Assembly (NCBI RefSeq): GCF_000425345.1
Contig: NZ_AUDG01000002.1
Span: forward strand, 1 to 64,000
Direction of reading: 5' to 3'
DNA: 64,000 nt
Source: Rheinheimera baltica DSM 14885
Lineage (GTDB): Bacteria > Pseudomonadota > Gammaproteobacteria > Enterobacterales > Alteromonadaceae
Part shown: positions 19,165-28,844 of the stretch, piece after piece
Numbering within the stretch: position 1 is the first letter of the stretch
How the letters are laid out: each line of letters starts with the position of its first letter
The notes under the pieces: model-generated
The model's database searches: none
What the model was told of the DNA's origin: nothing
The model's input: only the letters and a program-made list of their open reading frames with translations
Made by a program: the position numbers and the translations under genes

Positions 19165-19386
19165 TTAAGCCATTCCTAACCCGCCGCCCGGTTTAGTTAT
19201 ATCGTCAATGGTATCATCATCGACATAATCCTGGGCGTTGCCATCCAGTATGCGTTTGCGGATTTTGGCTAGCACTTTCTCAATATCGTGGCGCGGATAG
19301 GTGCCATCATCAGCAGCAGCTTGCAGCAGATCCATCAGTTGTTGGAGGGTTAAACCACGCAGATCAGCACGGTGGATTCTGGGCAT
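19165..19386 (-). CDS. Small acidic hypothetical protein, 73 residues
   Basis: Supported by a near-perfect AAGGAG ribosome site seven bases before its ATG. The sequence is charged and helical (LTLQQLMDLLQAAADDGTYP, then EKVLAKIRKRI) and ends in an acidic, glycine-rich tail. No membrane segment. It begins 78 bp after the stop of the 1,320-residue protein on the same strand, with no clear terminator between, so the two are probably one unit. An immunity, chaperone or regulatory partner role would fit but is speculative. I do not recognise the family. Confidence 0.7.
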   Translation of the reverse strand: MPRIHRADLRGLTLQQLMDLLQAAADDGTYPRHDIEKVLAKIRKRILDGNAQDYVDDDTIDDITKPGGGLGMA

Positions 19387-19464
19387 GTGTTTCTCCTTAA
19401 AATTAAGGTTATGTTAAGACCTTGCACTAAGCGATAGGCTAGGACTAAATTACAACTTCAGTTT

Positions 19465-22400
19465 TCAATTTGCCTGCCAACCTAAGTTCAAAGACAAGTA
19501 CGTAATTTCTTCAATCTGACTGCCCCCCAAAGTAATGGTAGCGTTAAGGGTAGACAGGAAAGACGGGTTAATTTCAGTATAACTAACAGATTGCCCCAGG
19601 GCTTCAGCACTCACTGTCTTAAAGAATTCGTCTGCGCTGCCACTACTGTCAGCTTTAAAATCACCGCTCCACTCACCATTAGCATCTAATGTAAAATTAT
19701 TGGCGACAAAGCCGATGCTGAGCGGACGCTCTGATTTTCCAATGCGAAACATAACAAACCGTCGACCATCCCAAAGTAGCATTTCACGCCCAAATTCAAA
19801 CACGATACGCACCGAAGAGCGTGGCGTCTCAGAAGCACGAAAACGCAAACCGCCGTTTGCAAGTTCAATACCGGTTACTTTAAGCAGTCGATTATTGCGA
19901 AAGAACTCATCCGCAGCAGGGATAAGATCCAGCATGGGTCCAAATACCACGCGTCGCTCACGCGCCAGCGCATTACGTCGAGTTGCATCTATTTCAAAAC
20001 GTAAGACATTACCCCGAGGTATACCCTGCTCTTGTCGCTGGCGTAAAAGCTTACTCGCCAGTTCACTTAAAGTATTGCGCAATGCATCGTTACCAAAAGC
20101 TTCAATACTCGAATCGGTCATTACCGACAACTGAGCTATATCTGCCAAAGCATTCCCGTTTTTTGCGGTCTGACGGGCGTCACTAATGGCTTCCCGGCTG
20201 TTGCGCAGCCATTTATCTGCCTGCTCAATAAAACCATTTAAACTGGCTACATCATTTCCCACGGTTTCGCAGTATTCATACATATAAGCCTTACGAAGCA
20301 AATACAGATAGTAATCCATGCGTTGCCGTGCCTGACGTTGCATCGCAACCAGTGAATTTTTCAAGTTGGCATCAAGCCCGCGTGCGAACGCCAGTCGATT
20401 ACGGCTAATATCGATGCTCGCCTGAATCGCGCTGGAAAAGTCCGCGGTTAAGGTCGTAACGCCCTGATTACAGTTCATCAACTCGCTTAATGCTTCAGTC
20501 ATTGTTGCTGTGGCTTGCTTTACCTGATCTTGCAGTTCAGTATAACGCTCACCATATTTGCCTTTGAGGATCTGTGCTTTAACCGCTTGAACTTCATCAC
20601 TGTCATGTTCTGGCATACGGGATACGCTGCTGATTGCTGTTGCAATGGAAGCTGCCCCTTCCGCCATGCGCTGAGCACCTTCAAGTGCTTTGCCCGCAGT
20701 AACACCAGCTTTCTTAATTTTAGTTTTAGCAGCTGATTCTTCAAAATCAGGTAGTAGCTTATCTAACGCCTTTTGCTGAGCTTCCAGCTCACTTCGTCTT
20801 GTCGCAAGCGCTTGGCGCGGAGCCTCTAGTTCTGCACGTTTTTGGCCATTGCCGGCAATCTGAAGTTCCAATTCACGGCTTTCGTTCTGACTATTGGCCA
20901 GCAAAGTGTAAAGTTTTGCGCGGGCAATAAGTAAACGCTGCTTAGCTCGGTTTGCTGCAGCATTTTTAATAGAATTATTGTCATCGCTATCTACACGCAA
21001 GTCATTCAGCGTCTGGTTAAAGTGTTTTAATTCTTGCAGAATATGTTCACGCTGTTGAGAGTTTCCGACTAAACGCTCGCTAAGTGCCTGATCGGTGTTT
21101 AGCAAGTCAGCCAGTACTTCGTCGCGTTCAAGTGTGGCGTTAGCTTCAATGACAGCAGCGTCATGCTCCGCTTGGCCTTGCGCAAGGGCCGTGCGCAGCT
21201 GATTAACCTGAGTACGCAAATCTGCGCCGTCAGGGTCAAGCTGGTCTTTATAACGGGTACGTAACTTATCTTCAAGCTGGCTCTTGAAGCTGCCCGCATT
21301 ATCTTTTAGTACACTACCGACAGAGCTGCTAATAGTCGCCACCGCCTGCCAACCGTCAAATGGCTGCTCCGGATCAGGATCCATGCCGGAGACAACCACG
21401 CCGCCAATACTTTCCACAACGGCGCCTACGCCGGCTAAAGCAGGTTGGTAAACTGGTATAGCCTTTAGTACAGCACCAGAAATGTCAAAAATCGCCTTAA
21501 CCACAGCTTTATCGTGGACCTTTATAATAGACGCGAGCTCAGCATCGTTTTCCAATGCAGCAAGCTGCTGTTGCACACTCATTAGTGTCGCGTTGGCTTT
21601 ATCAAGCAACTCGCGCGCGGCGTCGTAACGCACAAAAGCGCTGTATAGTTCTTCGCGTAGCTGGTCAATTACCGTTTCAGCAGATGCCGCAATATCGCCC
21701 AGCATCGCATTGGCCTGTTCCAGCCCTCCCATCAGTTGAGTCGCATTTTCCATTATGCCGACAAAACGATAGCTAAAGCGACGATCTGCCAGATAAGTGC
21801 GCAGATAACTCGATGCGCTAAAACGGGGTACCCAACCTGGTGGATTGCCATAAAGATCGAGGTTGGCTTGATAATTCTGCACCAGGCTTTCGATGGCCTG
21901 ACGGGTGCTCAGAGCCTCCGTGCTCAGTGTGGCATCTGGCAGTTCGCGACACGCCTGCCAATAAGGTGCTATAACTTCCCACGCGCGTTCGCGTTGCCCG
22001 GCAGCATAATATTCCCGGGCATAATCAGCCATAGTACGCAACAGTCGCGTATCTAACCAACTTAACCCTGCTGCATGGGTTAGCATGCCATCCTTGCCTT
22101 TACCTTTGGCGTTTCCTGAAGCTTTTTTTCCAGGCTTAGTGGCACCAATGATGCGGCTATCTGACAGTCGATCAAAAAATCGAAAAAGATTTATACCTGT
22201 GTCTGCAGAATCATTGACAAATTGTTCCGCACTAAACGCGGCACAGATATAGTATTGAGGTTGACCCGGTTTGCCTCCTTCAACGTCAGGCGAAAGTTGC
22301 GAACTACCACCACAGCAAGAATACCAGTTAGGCGTTCCATCGGTCGGTTCGAACACATCAGGGGCTGCAAGCAAAGTAGTAATAGAAATAGCGCCGCCGC

Positions 22401-23427
22401 GTCCACCATGTCCAGTGAATCCAGATGGATAAGCATCCTCACCATCAGACGGTATCCAAGGGTTACTAAGCTTGCTGGTGTTTTCCCATGCTTTACCAAA
22501 GGTTAGCTGTTGCGGCACCTTAATTCGACCAGACCTCTGTCTCGCCGGTAATGGCATTTCATTATAAAAATCTTGCAGAACCTTCATAAAGGCTAAGCCC
22601 ACACGCACATCGGTAACTTTATAATCGCTGCAGTCAATAAGCTCACCATCAACAATGGCATCACGGTTCAAGGACTTCCAGGTATTATTAAGTCCGGTAG
22701 CACCCACACCACCTATGGTTTTCCAATGTTTGATATGTTTCAGGTCATTCGTTGAATTTTCGCTATCACTAAATACTGCCAGCAGTTGGTCTTTAGTGAC
22801 CGGCACTACATCTTTGGTTGGCGGGCCATTCTTGCGGGGTACAAACGGCAACGTATTACCTTTTTCACCAATCTGTCCGGCACCACCGTCTTTTTTCAGC
22901 CGAAGCTTAGTGCTGTCTCCCAAATCCAGCTTAGCGATAAACAGACTGATATCACCGCCATCTTCGCCATCACGCCCGTCAGCAGCTTCAATCTTATTTG
23001 CGCCGTTCAATGGGTAATCGTGGTCATTGCGCTTTTCACTGAAGGCTGGGCCCGCATATGGTTCCGGGCTGGTATCAATGTGGCCATTACCACGAAACAC
23101 CAACGATCGAGCGTAAATCTCAACTTGTGCCCCTTTCCACTGCAATGCTTGCTCTATCCGAATTTCATCTGCAATTAATACAATTCGGGTAACGTCTCGA
23201 GAAACGCATAAGGCTTCGAGTACGGGGTTAGAACCATTCCAGTGCAATACTGTACTGGTTACCGTAAGTTCGCGGGTTACCGGGTTTTGCAGAGTATTGA
23301 ATTGCCCACGAATAAAGCTTTTTTGCTCAGACACCTGCACACGATCATCAGGCTTCACAACAAACTTTTCTTCAAGAACCACAATATCCGCTTGGTTGGT
23401 GCCAGACAACAGAGCCTGAGTATCCAT
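19465..23427 (-). CDS. Giant unrecognised coiled-coil protein, about 1,320 residues
   Basis: No family recognised. About residues 1-160 are beta-rich with a helix-like strand pattern (VTRIVLIADEIRIEQALQ, then VEIYARSLVFRGNGHIDTS). A Gly-rich part follows, with DGRDGEDGGDISLFIA and GFTGHGGRGGAISITT. From about 580 to 1,150 it is mostly alpha-helical: long Gln/Ala/Glu-rich coiled coil, two small-residue hydrophobic stretches (GAVLKAIPVYQPALAGVGAV near 660 and GAASIATAISSV near 920), and an aromatic helix RMDYYLYLLRKAYMYEY near 1,070. The last 160 residues are beta-rich. There is no signal peptide. The layout recalls large toxin or alpha-pore-forming subunits, as inference only. ATG 23427 has GTGAG upstream; ATG 23451 lacks a ribosome site. 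Confidence 0.75.
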   Translation of the reverse strand: MDTQALLSGTNQADIVVLEEKFVVKPDDRVQVSEQKSFIRGQFNTLQNPVTRELTVTSTVLHWNGSNPVLEALCVSRDVTRIVLIADEIRIEQALQWKGAQVEIYARSLVFRGNGHIDTSPEPYAGPAFSEKRNDHDYPLNGANKIEAADGRDGEDGGDISLFIAKLDLGDSTKLRLKKDGGAGQIGEKGNTLPFVPRKNGPPTKDVVPVTKDQLLAVFSDSENSTNDLKHIKHWKTIGGVGATGLNNTWKSLNRDAIVDGELIDCSDYKVTDVRVGLAFMKVLQDFYNEMPLPARQRSGRIKVPQQLTFGKAWENTSKLSNPWIPSDGEDAYPSGFTGHGGRGGAISITTLLAAPDVFEPTDGTPNWYSCCGGSSQLSPDVEGGKPGQPQYYICAAFSAEQFVNDSADTGINLFRFFDRLSDSRIIGATKPGKKASGNAKGKGKDGMLTHAAGLSWLDTRLLRTMADYAREYYAAGQRERAWEVIAPYWQACRELPDATLSTEALSTRQAIESLVQNYQANLDLYGNPPGWVPRFSASSYLRTYLADRRFSYRFVGIMENATQLMGGLEQANAMLGDIAASAETVIDQLREELYSAFVRYDAARELLDKANATLMSVQQQLAALENDAELASIIKVHDKAVVKAIFDISGAVLKAIPVYQPALAGVGAVVESIGGVVVSGMDPDPEQPFDGWQAVATISSSVGSVLKDNAGSFKSQLEDKLRTRYKDQLDPDGADLRTQVNQLRTALAQGQAEHDAAVIEANATLERDEVLADLLNTDQALSERLVGNSQQREHILQELKHFNQTLNDLRVDSDDNNSIKNAAANRAKQRLLIARAKLYTLLANSQNESRELELQIAGNGQKRAELEAPRQALATRRSELEAQQKALDKLLPDFEESAAKTKIKKAGVTAGKALEGAQRMAEGAASIATAISSVSRMPEHDSDEVQAVKAQILKGKYGERYTELQDQVKQATATMTEALSELMNCNQGVTTLTADFSSAIQASIDISRNRLAFARGLDANLKNSLVAMQRQARQRMDYYLYLLRKAYMYEYCETVGNDVASLNGFIEQADKWLRNSREAISDARQTAKNGNALADIAQLSVMTDSSIEAFGNDALRNTLSELASKLLRQRQEQGIPRGNVLRFEIDATRRNALARERRVVFGPMLDLIPAADEFFRNNRLLKVTGIELANGGLRFRASETPRSSVRIVFEFGREMLLWDGRRFVMFRIGKSERPLSIGFVANNFTLDANGEWSGDFKADSSGSADEFFKTVSAEALGQSVSYTEINPSFLSTLNATITLGGSQIEEITYLSLNLGWQAN

Positions 23428-23664
23428 AGAATTATTCTCACTTAAAAGCATTAGCGCTGCATTTAGCTGATAATTATGTCTACCGGCATCTTTTGTTGCA
23501 TGGAATTAGCCGACAGCGAAAACTACCTGGCACTCAGCATTTATCGCAACAGCCAAATTGTTTAACATTTGTTATCAACTCTGCATGGTTCTGGCACTAA
23601 TTTCAAGACAAAATTAACACTGCATTTCAACAGAAAACTAAATTCAAGTGGGAGAACAATAGCA

Positions 23665-23685
23665 AACCTGACAATATGTCAGGTT
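23665..23685. terminator. Perfect 9-bp hairpin, possible terminator or operator
   Basis: AACCTGACA (23665-23673), a three-base loop ATA, then TGTCAGGTT (23677-23685). It lies between the end of the DUF839 gene and the start of the 1,320-residue gene, both on the minus strand. On that strand it is followed by a weak T-rich run. It could end the upstream transcript or be a repressor site in the promoter of the giant gene. Confidence 0.5.
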
Positions 23686-23735
23686 AATTTGATAAAAAGT
23701 GTGCGTTATATTTTTGCAAGCGAGCAGCACCCATT

Positions 23736-25103
23736 TCACCGTTCAAAATGATCCCAAGGGCCGGTGATTGCCAAGGTTTTAGTAGGCGAATACACATTAA
23801 CAAACAGCGTTTTACCGTCTGGAGAAAAACAGGCTCCGGCAAGTTCTGTTTGCGCGGTTAAACGCGCAAAGTTGTATACGTCTCCCTGTGGTGTTACACC
23901 GCGTAAATGGTTATCCACAATGGCTGTATACTGGTCTTCGCACACAATTAAGTGGCCATTAGGTGCAACGGTTAAGTTGTCGCCAAAATTAAATAACGAC
24001 TTATCGACACTTTCCAAAAACAACTGAATTTGACCCGGTACCGCCTGTTCTTTGTCTGTTCCTTCAAAGGGGGAAGGTTGGTACTTCATCACTTGGCCCA
24101 GCTGTTTTTTACCGCCATTGGTACAGCAGAAATAGAGCTCTTTGTCACCCCAATGTATTCCTTCACCTCGGGCAAAAAGTGCAGCACCTTGGGCATAACC
24201 ACGCAGTCTTAAATCATCTTTTGGACTTTCAGGCTCAGTTAAATCAACCCATTCAACGTCCATATTCACTTGCAACGCCATGGCTGCATCGATCCAATTT
24301 CGGCTATCAAATTGAGGTTTTCGCTTTACTGCCATAGCTTGAAGTTTACCGCCTTTATTCAGCTTACCGGTTTGGTTAGGAATAAAACGGTAAAACAGGC
24401 TATCGCCTCTATCTTCGGTCAAATAAACAATACCTGTGCGAGGGTCAACCGCAGCCGCCTCATGATTAAAGCGGCCCATTGCAACTATAGGTTCAGCATT
24501 AACCAACCCTTTAGCGGTGGCCGGTACTTCAAAAATAAAACCGTGTGGCTTGGCAAAACCATCACTTTCATTGAGGACACTTTCTTCGCAAGTAAGCCAG
24601 CTGCCCCATGGCGTAATACCACCAGAGCAATTACGCATAGTGCCGCAAAGGCTTAAAAACTCCTGCTCACGTTTTTGCGTTTTTACATTATAAATAATGT
24701 GGCTGGTGCCGCCCGGCAAAGCAACGCCATCATCAAAGGCGTCATAAGCTAATGGCGTTCTATGTGACTGAATACTCGCTGACGCTCTTTTAATGTTATC
24801 CGGCGATAACTCATGGTTTCGAATAAGCGCTACCCGGTCATCATCAAGAGCAATACACCCCATACCATCCGCTTTATCTGGCACATCAAGTCCGTCATTC
24901 ATTTTATCACCAAGCTGTGAAATAACCTGGTAACTAAAGCCAGCCGGTAAGTCGAGTAAGTTTTTAGCATCCGCTATTAAGGGGCCATAAGCGGGAACTG
25001 TATTCGTCACTCCCGTTAAGGATACTTTACCAAATGCGCTGCGTGTAAGCCCCATAAACGCAAGCGTACCTGCGCTAAAAATAAACTGTCGTCTTGAAAA
25101 CAT
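23736..25103 (-). CDS. Tat-exported DUF839 protein (PhoX-like phosphatase family)
   Basis: About 455 residues from the ATG at 25103. The N-terminus FSRRQFIFSAGTLAFMGL is a twin-arginine signal with AFG cleavage, so the protein is exported folded. The DUF839 hallmark CSGGITPWGSWLTCEE lies near residue 155, and FNHEAAAVDPRTGIVYLTED near 215. PhoX enzymes of this fold are Ca/Fe-dependent alkaline phosphatases. This protein is shorter than typical PhoX, so it may be a related phosphatase or other beta-propeller protein of the DUF839 group. An ATG at 25142 would place 13 hydrophobic residues before the twin arginines, which is less likely. No phosphate-box site was searched for systematically. Confidence 0.82.
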   Translation of the reverse strand: MFSRRQFIFSAGTLAFMGLTRSAFGKVSLTGVTNTVPAYGPLIADAKNLLDLPAGFSYQVISQLGDKMNDGLDVPDKADGMGCIALDDDRVALIRNHELSPDNIKRASASIQSHRTPLAYDAFDDGVALPGGTSHIIYNVKTQKREQEFLSLCGTMRNCSGGITPWGSWLTCEESVLNESDGFAKPHGFIFEVPATAKGLVNAEPIVAMGRFNHEAAAVDPRTGIVYLTEDRGDSLFYRFIPNQTGKLNKGGKLQAMAVKRKPQFDSRNWIDAAMALQVNMDVEWVDLTEPESPKDDLRLRGYAQGAALFARGEGIHWGDKELYFCCTNGGKKQLGQVMKYQPSPFEGTDKEQAVPGQIQLFLESVDKSLFNFGDNLTVAPNGHLIVCEDQYTAIVDNHLRGVTPQGDVYNFARLTAQTELAGACFSPDGKTLFVNVYSPTKTLAITGPWDHFER

Positions 25104-25254
25104 AGCTGACTCTACAAAAATTAAGATTGCAATAACAAGCATTGAGTATAGAGCAAAGCGTTAAAAAAAAGCCGCATAACACGGCCAAACCCCACAATTA
25201 CCACGTGAAACCCAATACTAGCATTCTGGTATGCTTAAGCCTTATTGCTGCAAA

Positions 25255-25683
25255 TTATTCGCTTTTAATCGTGGCTTGCCAGTTCACGGCCTGCCACTTA
25301 CCACTGCGCTTTACAAAGGTGCCACTGTTTAAGTAGCGCTGAGTCTCAGTTTCAGACTTACCCACCAGAGTAAACGCTACAATTGCAACGTCGCCGTATT
25401 GCATAATACGCACATCTTCACTGCCGTAAACCGTTTCAATATCTTCTGGTTTTAATACCCCACTACTAGTGACGCCTTTCATTAACTCGGCTTTGCCAAA
25501 GCGGGTGCCGCGTGAGCTGGTATAGATCAGCTCATCGGCCCAGTATTTATCGTGAATTGCCGGGTCGTTACGCGTAGCGCCGTCTAAAAACTCGGCCAGT
25601 AGTGCGCTAAGTTCAGCCTTATCATCTGCCAGAACCAAGGTGGGTGTAAAAAGCAGCGCGCTAAGTAAAAAATAGTTTTTCAT
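25255..25683 (-). CDS. Secreted SnoaL/NTF2-like (DUF4440-type) protein
   Basis: About 142 residues with a clear signal peptide, MKNYFLLSALLFTPTLVLAD. The mature part begins AELSALLAEFLDGATRNDPA and contains YWADELIYTSSRGTRFGKAE and a closing FVKRSGKWQAVNWQAT, the pattern of small NTF2/SnoaL-fold proteins. These bind small ligands or act as lyases or isomerases; the function here is unknown. The ATG at 25683 follows AGGAAAC, while a longer frame from 25800 adds 39 residues without support. It sits alone between the DUF839 gene and the catabolic block. Confidence 0.75.
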   Translation of the reverse strand: MKNYFLLSALLFTPTLVLADDKAELSALLAEFLDGATRNDPAIHDKYWADELIYTSSRGTRFGKAELMKGVTSSGVLKPEDIETVYGSEDVRIMQYGDVAIVAFTLVGKSETETQRYLNSGTFVKRSGKWQAVNWQATIKSE

Positions 25684-25786
25684 TATACGTTTCCTGTGGT
25701 TATAAATAATGTAAATGTATCTTTTATATACACTAATTATCATCTTTGGCAATTCTGCATAACCGTATGTGTGATAAACGAGTATT

Positions 25787-25811
25787 AAAAAAGGCGCCAT
25801 AGCGCCTTTTA
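25787..25811 (-). terminator. Rho-independent terminator after the SDR gene
   Basis: On the minus strand, AAAAGGCGC, a four-base loop and GCGCCTTTTTT form a strong stem 20 bases past the SDR stop codon. It ends the valine-degradation operon. The stem is nearly symmetrical with T-runs on both sides. Confidence 0.85.
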
Positions 25812-25830
25812 TAATATCAATAGCCTCCGC

Positions 25831-26589
25831 TTACATGCTGATGCCGCCATCAATTTCCACTACCCGGCCGGTGAAGAAATCGTTTTCAAAGATGTATTTG
25901 GCGGTATGAGCTATTTCACTGGCCTCGCCTAAGCGCCCTACCGGCTTCATTTTTTCCAAGCGATCACGCGCTTCAGGCTTCATGGCATCAGTCATCGCGG
26001 TGCGGATAACACCCGGCGCAATTGCGCCCACGCGGATACCGAAGCGACCTAGTTCACGTGCCCAGGTTACGGTCATAGCAACAACACCGGCCTTAGAGGC
26101 GGCGTAATTGGTTTGCCCCATATTACCGCCACGGGCGACGCTGGACATATTGATGATAACGCCTTTAGTGCCACGTTTAACCATAATGGCAGCAGCTTCG
26201 CGGCCACACAGGAACACACCGGTTAAGTTAACATCGATAACTGACTGGAACTGCGCCAGCGACATCTTGCTTTGCAACGCGCCGTCTTTGTATTTCAGCA
26301 ATAAGCCGTCACGCAATATACCGGCATTGTTAATCAGGCCATCAATGCCGTTAAAATCACTGTCGATTTGGGCGAAGGTGCTTTCTACCTGTTCTTCATT
26401 AGCCACGTTGGCAATGTAAGTATGTACTGTGGTGTTAGTGCCAAGTTCAGCTTTCGCCGCAGCTAACTGGTCGGCATTCATATCGATTAAGGCCAGCTTG
26501 GCACCTTCTGCTGCACACATGCGGGCCATTTCCAGACCTAAGCCTTGTGCTCCGCCAGTTATAACGATGGTTTTGTTTTGCAGGTTCAT
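25831..26589 (-). CDS. Short-chain dehydrogenase/reductase, FabG-like
   Basis: A 252-residue classical SDR. The NAD(P) motif TGGAQGLG is at about residue 11, NNAG near 88, and the catalytic Ser-Tyr-Lys set appears as MSSVARGG and NYAASKAG. Asp in LIDMN after the second strand suggests NAD preference. It is the last gene of the minus-strand catabolic operon, separated from mmsB by a repeat-filled gap. A role in oxidising 3-hydroxyacyl-CoA (for example 2-methyl-3-hydroxybutyryl-CoA from isoleucine) would complement the pathway but is not proved by sequence. A beta-oxidation or FabG-type role is the alternative. Confidence 0.85.
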   Translation of the reverse strand: MNLQNKTIVITGGAQGLGLEMARMCAAEGAKLALIDMNADQLAAAKAELGTNTTVHTYIANVANEEQVESTFAQIDSDFNGIDGLINNAGILRDGLLLKYKDGALQSKMSLAQFQSVIDVNLTGVFLCGREAAAIMVKRGTKGVIINMSSVARGGNMGQTNYAASKAGVVAMTVTWARELGRFGIRVGAIAPGVIRTAMTDAMKPEARDRLEKMKPVGRLGEASEIAHTAKYIFENDFFTGRVVEIDGGISM

Positions 26590-26652
26590 TTTTCTACCTT
26601 AATTTACAAGTATTGTTCTGCACCGCCAGCCGCTGCGTACATTTTTCGTCGG

Positions 26653-26785
26653 ACACGACGTAAATACTTCCCTATAGGCTCCTCTTTTTCATCCATGAAA
26701 AAGACGGTCCGCCAAAAAAGTACATCCGCGTCTGTCTTTGAAGTAACGCCCGGCGGCGTAAAAAAGCCGCAGTAGCCGCGTGACT
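26653..26785. repeat. Intergenic repeat R1, copy A
   Basis: Fills most of the gap between mmsB and the SDR gene. The R1 core runs from ACGACGTAAATAC through TATAGGCTC to ACGGT. In the middle is a perfect 10-bp hairpin at 26683-26704, TCTTTTTCAT-CC-ATGAAAAAGA. The copies near 31000, 37930 and 41949 share the same order of conserved blocks but have different hairpin arms. Confidence 0.75.
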
Positions 26786-26800
26786 TCACTACTTAACCAA

Positions 26801-27688
26801 TTACTTCTTTTCAAACAGTTTAAAAATACTGGAAAAATCCAGTTTGCCATTGCCGGCACGCTGGTGCGCCACATACAGGCTGCGCGCCAGTGCGCCCATT
26901 GGAGTGCTGCTACTACTTTGCAGCGCAGACTCCAGTGCTAAGCCTAAATCTTTCGCCATTAAGTCGACCATAAAGCCGCCCTGATAACCGTTTGATGATG
27001 GCACATTGGGCATAACGTCCGGGCATGGGTTGTACAATTCCAATGTCCAGTTGCGGCCTGAACTTTTTAGCATAATATCCGACAGCACTTTTGGATCTAA
27101 GCCGTTATCAACACCCATTTGCAACGCTTCTGAGGTGCCAACCATTAAAATACTCAGCAGCATATTATTACAAATCTTTGCTACCTGACCTGCACCAACA
27201 TCACCTGCGTGAAACAGGTTTTTGCCCATATTACCCAGAACAGTTTTCGCACGGTCAAAATGCTCAGCATCGCCACCGATAATAAAGGTTAAAGTACCCG
27301 CCTTTGCACCGCCCACACCACCGGATACCGGCGCGTCGATAAAGGCAATGCCTTGTTCCGCTAAACCCGCGCCTACTTTGCGTGCGCTGTCTGCATCAAT
27401 GGTAGAGCAATCAATGACCAGTGCTTCTTTGCTGATATTGCCTGCTACACCCTGCTCGCCCAGATATAAGCCGATGACATGCTTACCGGCCGGCAGCATG
27501 GAAATCACAAACTCCGCGCCTGTTACGGCCTCTGCTGCTGTAGCAGCAACCACTGCGCCTTCAGCTTTGACCTGTGCCAGTGCCGCCGCTGATAAATCAA
27601 ACGCCGTAACGGCGTGCCCGGCTTTAACCAGATTGATGGCCATAGGGCCACCCATATTTCCCAAACCAATAAATGCAACCTTAGCCAT
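26801..27688 (-). CDS. mmsB: 3-hydroxyisobutyrate dehydrogenase
   Basis: A 295-residue beta-hydroxyacid dehydrogenase. The Rossmann motif GLGNMGGPMA lies at about residue 7, the substrate motif DAPVSGGVGGAKAG near 117, and the catalytic Lys in VAKICNNMLLS near 170. It oxidises 3-hydroxyisobutyrate to methylmalonate semialdehyde with NAD+, the next-to-last step of valine breakdown. It lies 13 bases from the 3-hydroxyisobutyryl-CoA hydrolase gene, whose product is its substrate. A related family member at 44669 has a different context. Confidence 0.93.
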   Translation of the reverse strand: MAKVAFIGLGNMGGPMAINLVKAGHAVTAFDLSAAALAQVKAEGAVVAATAAEAVTGAEFVISMLPAGKHVIGLYLGEQGVAGNISKEALVIDCSTIDADSARKVGAGLAEQGIAFIDAPVSGGVGGAKAGTLTFIIGGDAEHFDRAKTVLGNMGKNLFHAGDVGAGQVAKICNNMLLSILMVGTSEALQMGVDNGLDPKVLSDIMLKSSGRNWTLELYNPCPDVMPNVPSSNGYQGGFMVDLMAKDLGLALESALQSSSSTPMGALARSLYVAHQRAGNGKLDFSSIFKLFEKK

Positions 27689-27701
27689 GATATTTTCCTA
27701 A

Positions 27702-28844
27702 TCAGTTATCCAGTTGACCCAGTTCGCGCAGCGGGTGCTCGTTTGCCGCCCATGGCGATGTAAACAGCTCGTCAATAATGCTTTGCGGCACGTCGCTCAC
27801 TGTTTTGTACTGCCAGTTGGGTGTTAAATCTTTATCCATCAACAGCGCACGCACGCCTTCGGTAAATTCGCCCAGCTTCCCACATTGCACACTTAAGCCA
27901 AGTTCTAAACGGAAACTGTCAGCCAGAATTTTACTCTGCCCCAGTTTTAGCAGTTCAAACACAATATGAGCGGTAATTGGGCTGCCATAATCCAATGAAG
28001 CTTTGGCTTTGACCAGCCATTTATCATCGCCTGGCATAGCGTTAATAGCGGCAATAACATCAGCTAAACTACTGTGCTTAGCCAGCATTTCAATTTCAGT
28101 TTGATGCGGGCGAATTTGGCTTAACGGCATCTGCGTGCGGCACTGATCTTCTTCGCTACGTAGTGCATCGCTTAACTTCTGATGATTAAGCGCAACGGTA
28201 TCGCCCCATTTAATCTGCAACAGCTTTTCCACTAATGCGTCTTTGCGCTCATGCAGCAAAAAGTTGTCTGCTAAGCCGATAAACTTTGCATCAGCTGCAT
28301 TAATTGACGCACCAGTAAGCCCCAGAAACAAACCGCAACCAGCAGGCATGCGATTTAAGAACCAGCTGGCACCTACATCAGGATACAAACCAATAGCCAT
28401 CTCAGGCATGGCTATGCGGCTGCTGACATTAACGACACGATGCGACGCTCCGGCCATTAACCCCAGACCACCGCCCATTACGATGCCATTACCCCACACC
28501 AAAACCGGTTTACCAAAGGTGTGGATTAAGTAATCCAGTGTGTATTCTTTGGTAAAAAACTCTTCGACATAGGGCGCATATTCACCAGGTTTATCCAGCA
28601 TGGCTTTGTATAAATCGCGGATATCACCACCGGCACAAAATGCTTTTTCGCCACTGCCCTGCAGCAAAACCATGCTGATGCTGTTATCGGCTTGCCAGCT
28701 GGCCAATTTAGGCAGAAGCGATTCAACCATTGGCAAACTAAGTGCGTTTAATGACTTTTCTGAATTTAACGTGGCTATACCAATTTTCTTCCCGTTTTGC
28801 GCGGTCAGTTCCTGATACATCACGACATCATTTTGTCCGTCCAT
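27702..28844 (-). CDS. 3-hydroxyisobutyryl-CoA hydrolase (crotonase family)
   Basis: About 380 residues, longer than simple hydratases (about 260) and typical of the HIBCH branch. Oxyanion-hole stretches are FCAGGDIRDLY and MGGGLGLMAGASHRV. The catalytic region is MPEMAIGLYPDVGASWFL, where HIBCH enzymes carry an acidic pair. It releases CoA from 3-hydroxyisobutyryl-CoA in valine degradation. The start at 28844 forms TAATG with the stop of the preceding hydratase, indicating translational coupling; an ATG at 28859 would add five residues. Confidence 0.9.
   Translation of the reverse strand: MDGQNDVVMYQELTAQNGKKIGIATLNSEKSLNALSLPMVESLLPKLASWQADNSISMVLLQGSGEKAFCAGGDIRDLYKAMLDKPGEYAPYVEEFFTKEYTLDYLIHTFGKPVLVWGNGIVMGGGLGLMAGASHRVVNVSSRIAMPEMAIGLYPDVGASWFLNRMPAGCGLFLGLTGASINAADAKFIGLADNFLLHERKDALVEKLLQIKWGDTVALNHQKLSDALRSEEDQCRTQMPLSQIRPHQTEIEMLAKHSSLADVIAAINAMPGDDKWLVKAKASLDYGSPITAHIVFELLKLGQSKILADSFRLELGLSVQCGKLGEFTEGVRALLMDKDLTPNWQYKTVSDVPQSIIDELFTSPWAANEHPLRELGQLDN

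Noticed and set aside
19465-23427. Giant protein as an SMC/Rad50-like ATPase or a phage tail protein
   Set aside because: No Walker A, signature or Walker B motif was seen, and no phage structural genes lie nearby.
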